5,793 nucleotides of DNA from Arenicellales bacterium (GCA_029287965.1 JARFQC010000150.1:1-5793), one strand, 5' to 3'; positions 1 through 5,128 are shown, counted from the first letter of the stretch. The notes: generated by a model from the letters alone, not told the origin. A program made the numbers and translations.

Positions 1-1866
1 CAGTGGAGCCTGAAGCGCGACGAGAGTGAAGGCATAACGACTGAAGAGAAGGCCGCGATAGATAGATGGCGTGGCTTGATGCGCAGTGTAGCGCTTGAAG
101 AAATGCTGCACCTGACCCTGGTGAACAACCTGCTCGCGGCAATCGGGGCGGCCCCCCATTTATCCCGCCCGGATTTCCCGGTTATGCGCGGGCCTTTCCC
201 GGCTGAAGTGGATTTTCATCTTGCGCCGTTCAATGAGCAATCGATAGAACATTTCGTCTACATCGAGAAACCCGAAGGCATTGATATCGAGGATGGCGAG
301 GGCTTCATTCACGCAGCGAATTACGACCGGGTCGTGTGCAACGATCTGCTGACACCCACACCGCGTGATTACGACTCGCAGGGACACCTCTATCACGGCA
401 TCGCCCAGGCCATTTGCCGGCTTGCTGATGAGTTCGGTGAAGAAGGATTGTTTGTTGGTCATGGTGAAGCACAGATCAGCTCGGCTGAATTTCCACTGCC
501 CGGGTTGTTCGAAGTGACCGGCGTTGAGACGGCCATGAAAGCCATCGAGGAAATCGTCCAGCAGGGGGAAGGTGCGCCGGCACACAGGGATGATTCCCAC
601 TATGCACGTTTCGCAGCCATTCGTGACGAGTTCAGGGCACTCAAGGCTGCGCGGCCCGGCTTCGAACCGGCCCACCCGGCAGCCGTCAACCCGGTACTGA
701 CCGAGATTACCGATAATGAAAACGTCATCCGCATTACCGACCCCCAAGCGCGGCACCTGGTGGACCTGGGCAACTCGTTATACGGATTGATGCTGCACGC
801 CACGGCACAGGTCTGTGCACCCACGCCGCTGCCCAGCGGTTTGCGACAGGAGCTGTCAGATGTCTCGGCGGAACTGATGAAGCTGACCTCGCAGGTAGGC
901 GAGGCTGCCGCACGTATGCCGATAGCGGATCCGGATGACGGCACCCGGGCTGGCCTGAGCTTTGCCTTGCCCAGGTCATTCGGTCAGCTGGTGCAGGCCA
1001 ATGCGGCACAGATCCTCTCCGAGCGTGCTTCTGAACTGGCCGAGGCAAGCCGGGCCTTCGACGAGACAGTACCGCTACCCGGTGTGGCCGATGTGCTCGA
1101 CGAACTGGCCGGGCGACTCGCCGACATGCATGAGAAGTATGAAGAACACTTTACCCTGGTGACGGATACGGACACCATCTCTGATGAGGCTATCGTTGAT
1201 GATGTGCCCCCTGCGGTAACCACATCGGAATCAGCCGACGAAGCGGCCAGCGACGAGATATCAATTAGCTTTGATACACAGCGGTGCATTCATTCACGCC
1301 AGTGCGTGCTCAATGCCCCGAGAGTATTCCTGGCCAATGTCGAAGGCCCCTGGCTGCATCCTGAAACGGCTAGCGCGGAACACCTTGTTCATGTCGCCCA
1401 GTCCTGTCCTTCTGGTGCGATAACCTATCAGCGACTGGATGGAGGAGAGCCCGAAGCCGCACCAGAAGTCAACGTGATTAACATACGCGAGAACGGTCCC
1501 TATGCATTTCGCGCCAGCCTGAACATCGACGAGCAGGCACCCATGTATCGGGCGACGTTGTGCCGCTGTGGCAAATCCAGGAACAAACCGTTCTGCGATA
1601 ACACGCACCGCGAGATAGCGTTCGAAGCAACCGGCGAGCCGAAGACCGTGCCATCCGAGCCGCTGGACGTGCGGGGCGGTGAGTTGCACGTCGTGCCGGT
1701 CAAGGATGGGCCGCTGAAAGTGCGGGGTCCGCTGGAGATATGTTCCGGAACCGGGAGGACTGTCAGCCGCACCCAGTACATTAAACTGTGTCGATGCGGC
1801 GGCTCGGCGAACAAACCGTTTTGCGATGATACGCACCTGCGTATCAAGTTCAGGTCGGGTCAGTAG
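1..1866 (+). CDS. Ferritin-like / mono-cluster ferredoxin / double CDGSH iron-sulfur protein (5' end outside window)
   Basis: The frame is open from base 1 to the TAG at 1864-1866, giving 621 visible residues; the true start lies upstream. A TTG at 76 and an ATG at 79 sit inside the ferritin-like domain and are not believable starts. Residue numbers are for the fragment. Residues 1 to about 345 match the bacterial ferritin-like family (PF12902, related to the VioB N-terminus): an EExxH motif (E34, H37) followed by NNLLAAIG, a QGEG motif near 188-191, and SHYARF with H200. After an acidic linker, about 420-480 is a YjdI-like divergent mono-cluster ferredoxin (Fer4_19): CxHxxxC at C429/H431/C435 and CPSGA at C469. 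Two CDGSH [2Fe-2S] motifs follow: C521/C523/C532/H536 and C597/C599/C608/H612. Family knowledge predicts cytosolic iron or electron handling; the exact reaction is unknown. The glycine of CDGSH is replaced (CDNTH, CDDTH). Confidence 0.93.
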   Translation, partial: QWSLKRDESEGITTEEKAAIDRWRGLMRSVALEEMLHLTLVNNLLAAIGAAPHLSRPDFPVMRGPFPAEVDFHLAPFNEQSIEHFVYIEKPEGIDIEDGEGFIHAANYDRVVCNDLLTPTPRDYDSQGHLYHGIAQAICRLADEFGEEGLFVGHGEAQISSAEFPLPGLFEVTGVETAMKAIEEIVQQGEGAPAHRDDSHYARFAAIRDEFRALKAARPGFEPAHPAAVNPVLTEITDNENVIRITDPQARHLVDLGNSLYGLMLHATAQVCAPTPLPSGLRQELSDVSAELMKLTSQVGEAAARMPIADPDDGTRAGLSFALPRSFGQLVQANAAQILSERASELAEASRAFDETVPLPGVADVLDELAGRLADMHEKYEEHFTLVTDTDTISDEAIVDDVPPAVTTSESADEAASDEISISFDTQRCIHSRQCVLNAPRVFLANVEGPWLHPETASAEHLVHVAQSCPSGAITYQRLDGGEPEAAPEVNVINIRENGPYAFRASLNIDEQAPMYRATLCRCGKSRNKPFCDNTHREIAFEATGEPKTVPSEPLDVRGGELHVVPVKDGPLKVRGPLEICSGTGRTVSRTQYIKLCRCGGSANKPFCDDTHLRIKFRSGQ

Positions 1867-1903
1867 AGATTGGCGGGATACAAATGAATCATGAGGATGC
1901 AAA

Positions 1904-2170
1904 ATGGGTAAAGGTGTAAGTCTGCTCGTCAAGTTCCTGCGTGGCCTGGTGATTGCTATTCTTGCAATCCTGACTGCGGGCGCAGCATTCTGTGTGTTAT
2001 TGATGAGTGTTCTTTACCTGGCCAGTCTGATGGAGCCGGTACTGGGCGGTTTCCGCTACATCGTCTCGTTGATCGCAACAGTCCTCATCGCGAATTTTGT
2101 ATGCTGCAAGATCGTCAAGCCTGTCTGCGATGTGTCGTTTCGCAACCGCAGAAAGAAAAAAAGCTCCTGA
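1904..2170 (+). CDS. Small two-helix inner-membrane protein, function unknown
   Basis: An 88-residue protein with ATG at 1904 and a GAGG Shine-Dalgarno at 1893-1896, seven bases upstream. It begins 37 bases after the iron-sulfur gene on the same strand with no terminator between, so co-transcription is likely. Hydrophobic segments lie at about residues 14-41 and 51-68, and the protein ends in a strongly basic tail (RNRRKKKSS). By the positive-inside rule the C-terminus should be cytoplasmic. There are four cysteines (30, 67, 68, 75), two of them adjacent at the end of helix 2. I do not recognise the family. Linking it to iron or redox work rests only on its position. It is unlikely to be a shadow ORF because start signal, length and membrane topology all agree. 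Confidence 0.75.
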   Translation: MGKGVSLLVKFLRGLVIAILAILTAGAAFCVLLMSVLYLASLMEPVLGGFRYIVSLIATVLIANFVCCKIVKPVCDVSFRNRRKKKSS

Positions 2171-2310
2171 GCGCCCGTCTATCCGGGATGCATTGCGTGG
2201 TACCTCTATAGTGCGCTATTGAGTGTGACGCACCAAAACTGTGAACATTTAATCCCTGGGTACACCCCCTGCCTCTCCTAAGCGCCTGTATTTTAAGGTG
2301 TATAGTGCAT

Positions 2311-2326
2311 TGGCATGCATCATGCA
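2311..2326 (+). promoter_or_regulatory. Candidate sigma-54 (RpoN) promoter
   Basis: The sequence TGGCATGCATCATGCA matches the -24/-12 consensus TGGCACG-N4-TTGCA with two mismatches. The invariant GG (2312-2313) and GC (2324-2325) are at the correct spacing, and a T precedes the TGG. Counting from -12 puts the start of transcription near 2337. No gene start with a usable leader follows before the terminator at 2415-2440, so the product would be a short RNA. The 140 bases upstream (2171-2310) contain no ORF I believe and could hold sites for an enhancer-binding activator, but I see no motif clear enough to name one. Confidence 0.5.
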
Positions 2327-2336
2327 TTATATGAGG

Positions 2337-2440
2337 CACATATGCCCGGACTACGGTCGCACCTGGCGTATGGATTTCTCCTCCTCTGCTAGTGGGTTTC
2401 AACCTAGCACTTAGCACCCCGCCTGGCGGGGTGTTTTTTT
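2337..2440 (+). ncRNA. Candidate sigma-54-dependent small RNA (about 104 nt)
   Basis: The 5' end is inferred from the sigma-54 promoter and the 3' end from the terminator. Three stem-loops can be read directly. (1) 2339-2346 pairs with 2365-2372 (8 bp, one G-U), and inside it a C(UACG)G tetraloop is closed by 2349-2351/2356-2358. (2) 2388-2391 pairs with 2405-2408, with GGU/ACC above a bulge; an alternative pairs GCUAGUG (2388-2394) with CACUUAGC (2409-2415 region). (3) The terminator hairpin. Between hairpins 1 and 2 lies an unpaired CU-rich segment (2373-2387) containing CUCCUCC, which resembles an anti-Shine-Dalgarno seed. Segment 2357-2364 (UCGCACCU) is complementary to the porin ribosome-binding region. 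I do not recognise an Rfam family. A 16-codon ORF at 2342-2392 overlaps it but would lack its Shine-Dalgarno if transcription starts at 2337. Confidence 0.5.
2415..2440 (+). terminator. Strong intrinsic terminator of the candidate small RNA
   Basis: CACCCCG (2415-2421) pairs with CGGGGTG (2427-2433) around a CCTGG loop, followed directly by seven T (2434-2440). It could also end any read-through from the iron-sulfur/membrane-protein operon, for which no closer terminator is visible. Confidence 0.9.
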
Positions 2441-2480
2441 GCGACCCCACGCTGTTGTAATGTGTTAGCGAGTAACGAAT

Positions 2481-2636
2481 ATGAATCTCAGATCAATATT
2501 GTCCCGGGTATTCAAAAGCATCCCCGGTCGCAGAAATAAGCCTGCAGACGAGGCAGCAAGCTCCGTAAAGGACGAGATGGTAAAGGATAAAATGGCCATG
2601 CTTAATGCAGAATTCCGGGGTGCCAATGGCGAATAG
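2481..2636 (+). CDS. Possible small protein of 51 residues, unrecognised
   Basis: ATG at 2481, stop TAG at 2634-2636. The N-terminal third (starting MNLRSILSRVFKSIPGRR) is basic and could form an amphipathic helix. The rest is charged and probably helical (DEMVKDKMAMLNAEF). There is no signal peptide and no cysteine. The gene lies between two intrinsic terminators. A TGTTGTAAT extended -10-like element at 2453-2461 could drive it with a leader of about 13 bases, but only a weak GAG/GCGAG serves as Shine-Dalgarno. If it is real, the strong terminator at 2714-2751 would end its mRNA. The opposite-strand ORFs here run through terminators and are less plausible. Homology would decide; I recognise none. 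Confidence 0.4.
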   Translation: MNLRSILSRVFKSIPGRRNKPADEAASSVKDEMVKDKMAMLNAEFRGANGE

Positions 2637-2646
2637 CGGCGGGTAG

Positions 2647-2680
2647 GTGTCATTAAATTGTAACGATTTGGCGGTATCCT
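2647..2680 (+). promoter_or_regulatory. Candidate Pho box promoter (PhoB-type)
   Basis: Two 7-base half sites, GTGTCAT (2647-2653) and TTGTAAC (2658-2664), are separated by the A/T spacer TAAA. Against the CTGTCAT-N4-CTGTCAT consensus they score 6/7 and 4/7. A -10-like TATCCT (2675-2680) lies 10 bases after the second half site, the same spacing as I recall for the E. coli phoA promoter. Transcription would start near 2687. There is no gene downstream on this strand before the terminator at 2714-2751. Confidence 0.4.
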
Positions 2681-2686
2681 CCTTTC

Positions 2687-2751
2687 TGATAATTATCTCC
2701 TCTAATGTGCTTAAACACCCCTGCAGATTTTCTGCAGGGGTGTTTTTTTTT
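2687..2751 (+). ncRNA. Candidate phosphate-responsive small RNA (about 65 nt)
   Basis: The 5' end is inferred from the Pho-box promoter and the 3' end is set by a very strong intrinsic terminator. The 5' half is AU-rich and begins with the palindrome GATAATTATC (2688-2697). It then carries an unpaired CU-rich stretch (UCUCCUC, 2696-2702) that could act as an anti-Shine-Dalgarno seed, followed by UAAUGUGC. The rest is the terminator hairpin. A short body with an exposed seed, a stable 3' hairpin and a long U-tail is the classic form of an Hfq-dependent RNA. The alternative is that this is simply the 3' untranslated region of the 51-codon ORF, with the Pho box a coincidence. Confidence 0.4.
2714..2751 (+). 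terminator. Very strong intrinsic terminator
   Basis: A perfect 14-bp stem (AACACCCCTGCAGA, 2714-2727, with 2731-2744) closes a TTT loop and runs into nine T (2743-2751). On the minus strand the hairpin is followed by only three or four T, so it acts mainly on the plus strand. Confidence 0.93.
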
Positions 2752-2780
2752 GGGGATTGCCTCATGTGAATGCATGAGAC

Positions 2781-2815
2781 AAAAAAATGGCCGATGCATG
2801 CAGCACCGGCCATTT
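2781..2815 (-). terminator. Intrinsic terminator of the porin gene
   Basis: On the minus strand AAATGGCCG (2815-2807) pairs with CGGCCATTT (2793-2785) as a 9-bp stem around a 13-base loop, with a run of seven T at 2787-2781. It begins about 50 bases after the porin stop codon. A smaller hairpin, CTCATG/CATGAG (2761-2778), lies just beyond it. Confidence 0.9.
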
Positions 2816-2864
2816 AATGATGAGAACAGCCCTTCCGTGGGCTTACAAACTGTTCCTTGATGTC

Positions 2865-3866
2865 TTACATCAGTTTGCCACCAAACTTCGTGACGAAACC
2901 GAGTGAGAACACGCTGACGTCGTTCTTCAGCGGGTTGTCGATTTCCAGCGCATGGTAATCGGCATAGACGTAGGTCTTTTTGCCCAGGTTGTGGTTGTAG
3001 CCGAAGCTGACGATCTTGCCACCTTCTTCGATAACGGCTGACTTGCCAACGGTCTGGCCGTCAGAGTCGATATACTGCAGCTTGAGCTTGCCGTTACCGA
3101 CTTTCCAGTAAGCGTTGGCACTCCAGGCATCCTGCGTGTCACCCGTGTCGGGCTTGGCCGAGTTGTACATCGCACCGATACCGAAGCTACCGATCGGTAC
3201 GATACCGGTCAGGCGCCACATGGATGAATCTTCCGAGCCACCATAGGTGTTGTAGGCCAGTGCGCCGTAAAAGGCATCAGCCTTGTATGCACCCATGAAA
3301 GACCAGTTAGAGTTGTCAGAAAAGCTTGCGCTGGAATCTTCGCTTGTGTACCACTGACCGTAGCCCTTGAAGTTGCCCAGTGAGCCGGGCAGGCCGTACA
3401 TGGCCATGTTGCTGGCACGATTTTCACCAGCCATCAGGATCTTGATATCGCCGAAGGTATCGTTGAAGAGATCGTACTTGCCCTGGGACATTTTAAGAGG
3501 TGTGTCATGACGACCGGCGATGGCTGAGCCAAAGCCGCCTTTCAGGCCGCCGTACTGGTTACGAGAAGAGATGTTTTTTTCCTTCGACTCGTCAGCGACG
3601 TCCACCTGCCATTCCAGCTTGTAGATGGCATCGAGACCTTCGGTCAGAGGCAGATTACCTTTCAGACCGAAGCGTGAAGCGTTGCTTTTAACATTGACGC
3701 GGTCTTCTTTTACGTAGGAGGTTCCTTCCTCGTCGACCTTGACGTTGAGCTCTTCGCTGTCGATAGAGACGTGAACCTTGCCATATACTTTGTGCTCGCC
3801 GGCAGCCAGCGCTGCAGGTGAAGCCAGTGATGCCGCGAGGGCAATAACTAATGCTTTCTGTTTCAT
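2865..3866 (-). CDS. Outer-membrane porin (Porin_4 / Gram-negative porin family)
   Basis: A 333-residue precursor that should form a trimeric 16-stranded beta-barrel for diffusion of small hydrophilic solutes. The signal peptide is residues 1-21/22 (MKQKALVIAL..., cleavage near ALA-AGEH). Family landmarks are the first strand KVYGKVHVSID (26-36), SRFGLKG (64-70) followed by an acidic strand, RNQYGGLKGGFG (102-113), and GRHDTPLKMSQGKYDLFND (118-136), which leads into the constriction loop. The length fits the family. Start ATG 3866 has AAGGT (3877-3873) six bases upstream. The gene appears monocistronic: own leader region, own terminator. The last strand ends in VTKF at residue 328, but five residues (GGKLM) follow, whereas most porins end in the aromatic residue recognised by the BAM machinery. 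Solute selectivity cannot be read from the sequence. Confidence 0.93.
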   Translation of the reverse strand: MKQKALVIALAASLASPAALAAGEHKVYGKVHVSIDSEELNVKVDEEGTSYVKEDRVNVKSNASRFGLKGNLPLTEGLDAIYKLEWQVDVADESKEKNISSRNQYGGLKGGFGSAIAGRHDTPLKMSQGKYDLFNDTFGDIKILMAGENRASNMAMYGLPGSLGNFKGYGQWYTSEDSSASFSDNSNWSFMGAYKADAFYGALAYNTYGGSEDSSMWRLTGIVPIGSFGIGAMYNSAKPDTGDTQDAWSANAYWKVGNGKLKLQYIDSDGQTVGKSAVIEEGGKIVSFGYNHNLGKKTYVYADYHALEIDNPLKNDVSVFSLGFVTKFGGKLM

Positions 3867-3868
3867 GT

Positions 3869-3877
3869 TCGCACCTT
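3869..3877 (-). promoter_or_regulatory. Porin ribosome-binding region, complementary to the candidate small RNA
   Basis: The porin mRNA reads AAGGUGCGAACAUG up to its start codon. AGGUGCGA (3876-3869), covering most of the Shine-Dalgarno and its downstream flank, is exactly complementary to UCGCACCU at 2357-2364 in the sigma-54-driven RNA candidate. The complementarity is seen directly; regulation is inferred. Confidence 0.4.
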
Positions 3878-4035
3878 ATAAATGTGTATTAGAAATTTAG
3901 GAGGTCGTGATATAAGACGACGGTGCGTAGTATGGAGAGGGATTGTTTAATTCAGATTACATTTTGATGAAGATTCTGTTAAATGAGACAAAATAATTCA
4001 CAAAAATACAACAAATGTGTACACAAGTGATATTG

Positions 4036-4065
4036 AATATAACTACATAATAATAATAGAGTAAA
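4036..4065 (-). promoter_or_regulatory. Possible sigma-70 promoter of the porin gene
   Basis: On the minus strand TTTACT (4065-4060) and TATATT (4041-4036) are separated by 18 bases: -35 match 4/6, -10 match 5/6. It predicts a start near 4030 and a 5' leader of about 160 bases. In such AT-rich DNA a match of this quality may be chance. Confidence 0.25.
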
Positions 4066-4208
4066 TATTTTGAGAGCAGAGACTACATCTCTGTAGAACA
4101 AGACAAGCCAGCCCTGTTTGTATTAAAAATACGACAATAGATAAAGGCGCGCGTGATACTTCCGAATAAGGAAGCAGAAAGGCTATTTAGGAAGGTTTTA
4201 CCCGCCGT

Positions 4209-4919
4209 TTAGCGGCTCTGGATCCAGTCGCGGAACTGCTTCTGCTCGGATGGGCTGGCCTGGCTCCACCAGTACTGGAGCATGGGAAGGGATGACGGTT
4301 GAGCCTGTGCTGGTCGGGAGGTACTGGCCGCAGATTTGCCGGCCGGAGTTGCGGCAACAGTAGAGGTCGCCGCTACGGTCGCAGTCGCCTGGTTTGATTT
4401 TGGCTGACTGGCAGCCGGAGCCTGTTCTACGGGTTGTGCCGCGCTGGTCGATGCTGCTTCAGGGGCAGGTTGGCGAACACGTGTTCCGCTGCCTGCTTCG
4501 ATGACCTGCATTTCGGGTTTGCGACTGAAGGCGAGCGCAGCCGGGTAATCGGGAATGTCCCTGTGGGTGATCGTGTAAGTCTTACCAGCCTCGGTCTGGA
4601 TCGTGACGCTGACCGGGTCTGACTTCAGTGGGTCGAAGTTGTCGTAGTCGTACTCCCATAACCAGTCATACCTGACGCTGAATACATGCTGACCGGGAGT
4701 GACATCAACAATCGTGTCGCCGGAATTGAACGCGTAGCGGTTGTACTTTTCTGTGTCGATTTTCAGCAGGCCCAACTGCTCGGTGATGACAACCCGGGCC
4801 TTGTCAGCCGGAACAGTCGCACTGTGCTTGTCCCTGGTAAAGGTGAAAGCATGTGCAGAAATGGCCAGGCCAAGAGTTATCAGGGCCAGGAATGTTATTA
4901 CAGTAGTGCGTTGAGTCAT
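4209..4919 (-). CDS. Secreted/periplasmic DUF2057 (YccT-like) family protein
   Basis: A 236-residue precursor counted from ATG 4919. This start puts a clean signal peptide at the N-terminus (MTQRTTVITF..., cleavage after SAHA, residue 24). The in-frame GTG at 5024 would add 35 residues ahead of it and is not believed. No good Shine-Dalgarno precedes 4919. Residues 25 to about 142 form the DUF2057 beta-rich domain, with features such as DVTPGQHVFSVRYD (72-85), KSDP (99-102) and a final SRKPEMQVIEA. Residues about 143-211 are a low-complexity linker of Ala, Pro, Ser, Thr and Gln. The tail LQYWWSQASPSEQKQFRDWI (214-233) resembles the C-terminal motif of many family members. E. coli YccT (CsgI) is reported to inhibit curli formation; that role should not be carried over to this protein. 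It is transcribed divergently from the DsrE-like gene. Confidence 0.83.
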   Translation of the reverse strand: MTQRTTVITFLALITLGLAISAHAFTFTRDKHSATVPADKARVVITEQLGLLKIDTEKYNRYAFNSGDTIVDVTPGQHVFSVRYDWLWEYDYDNFDPLKSDPVSVTIQTEAGKTYTITHRDIPDYPAALAFSRKPEMQVIEAGSGTRVRQPAPEAASTSAAQPVEQAPAASQPKSNQATATVAATSTVAATPAGKSAASTSRPAQAQPSSLPMLQYWWSQASPSEQKQFRDWIQSR

Positions 4920-4961
4920 TTGCAACGGTGTAGGTCTTGTAGTGTCGACACGGAATCGAGC

Positions 4962-4995
4962 TTTATAGCAGCCGAATGTTTCATCCATATGACAT
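4962..4995 (-). promoter_or_regulatory. Candidate promoter of the DUF2057 gene, with a weak Pho-box-like repeat
   Basis: On the minus strand TGCTATAAA (4970-4962) is an extended -10 element, placing the start near 4955 and giving a leader of about 36 bases. Ten bases upstream of the -10 lie ATGTCAT (4995-4989) and ATGAAAC (4984-4978), separated by ATGG. Against CTGTCAT they score 6/7 and 3/7. The geometry equals that of the Pho-type promoter at 2647-2680, but the second half site is poor. The palindrome GTGTCGACAC (4942-4951) sits just downstream of the predicted start and could be an operator. Confidence 0.35.
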
Positions 4996-5079
4996 GCCCA
5001 GTCAGGGCTTGCTGACTTTCTCACTTCTCATTGCAGATCACTTGCATGAATAAACCCCCGCCTAATGCATGGCCTAAGC

Positions 5080-5088
5080 TGTGATAAT
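5080..5088 (+). promoter_or_regulatory. Possible extended -10 promoter of the DsrE-like gene
   Basis: TGTGATAAT (5080-5088) fits TGn-TATAAT with one mismatch in the hexamer. There is no recognisable -35 at 16-18 bases. It predicts a start near 5095 and a leader of about 46 bases. Confidence 0.3.
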
Positions 5089-5128
5089 AGAGAATAGTAT
5101 TCAGGCTTCATCAACGATAAAAAACACT

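Larger units (their letters stand above)
3867..4208 (-). other. AT-rich porin leader/promoter region without a gene
   Basis: This stretch of 342 bases lies between two minus-strand genes and holds no convincing ORF. It is much richer in A and T than its neighbours. It contains two overlapping, mutually exclusive inverted repeats: CAGAGA/TCTCTG (4077-4093) and CTACA/TGTAG (4083-4096). It also holds GTATT/AATAC (4120-4132), CTTCC/GGAAG (4159-4174) and the palindrome TGTGTACACA (4016-4025). No hairpin here has a good U-tract, so the end of the DUF2057 transcript is unclear and some read-through into the porin gene is possible. Confidence 0.6.

Noticed and set aside
160..944. Minus-strand ORFs of 198 and 114 residues opposite the iron-sulfur gene
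   Set aside because: They lie wholly within the well-supported ferritin-like coding region, contain no recognisable domain, and overlap each other.
1294..1932. Minus-strand ORF of 212 residues opposite the ferredoxin and CDGSH domains
   Set aside because: It is the shadow of a frame with clear Fe-S ligand motifs, and its own translation shows no family features.
2301..2306. TATAGT as a sigma-70 -10 box for the first RNA
   Set aside because: There is no acceptable -35 at 16-18 bases upstream and no extended -10; the sigma-54 reading fits the spacing better.
2186..2326. Repeated ATGCAT words as a repeat family
   Set aside because: They are short, irregularly spaced and also found elsewhere in the window; within 2306-2328 they are explained by the promoter overlap.
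2115..2450. Minus-strand ORF of 111 residues across the sigma-54 element and first terminator
   Set aside because: It crosses a terminator hairpin and overlaps the end of the membrane-protein gene; it has no start signal and no recognisable features.
2493..2813. Minus-strand ORF of 106 residues between the porin and the small RNA region
   Set aside because: It would run through both the porin terminator and the strong 14-bp hairpin, and the translation is not protein-like.
3500..3691. Plus-strand ORF inside the porin gene
   Set aside because: It is antisense to a conserved porin segment, with no Shine-Dalgarno and no family match.
4016..4025. TGTGTACACA as a CRP site
   Set aside because: CRP needs TGTGA-N6-TCACA; the 10-base palindrome has no 6-base spacer and the arms do not fit.
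4159..4174. CTTCC/GGAAG hairpin as terminator of the DUF2057 gene
   Set aside because: The stem is only 5 bp and no run of T follows on either strand.
4920..5024. N-terminal extension of the DUF2057 protein to GTG 5024
   Set aside because: It would place 35 residues before a standard signal peptide and would swallow the predicted promoter.
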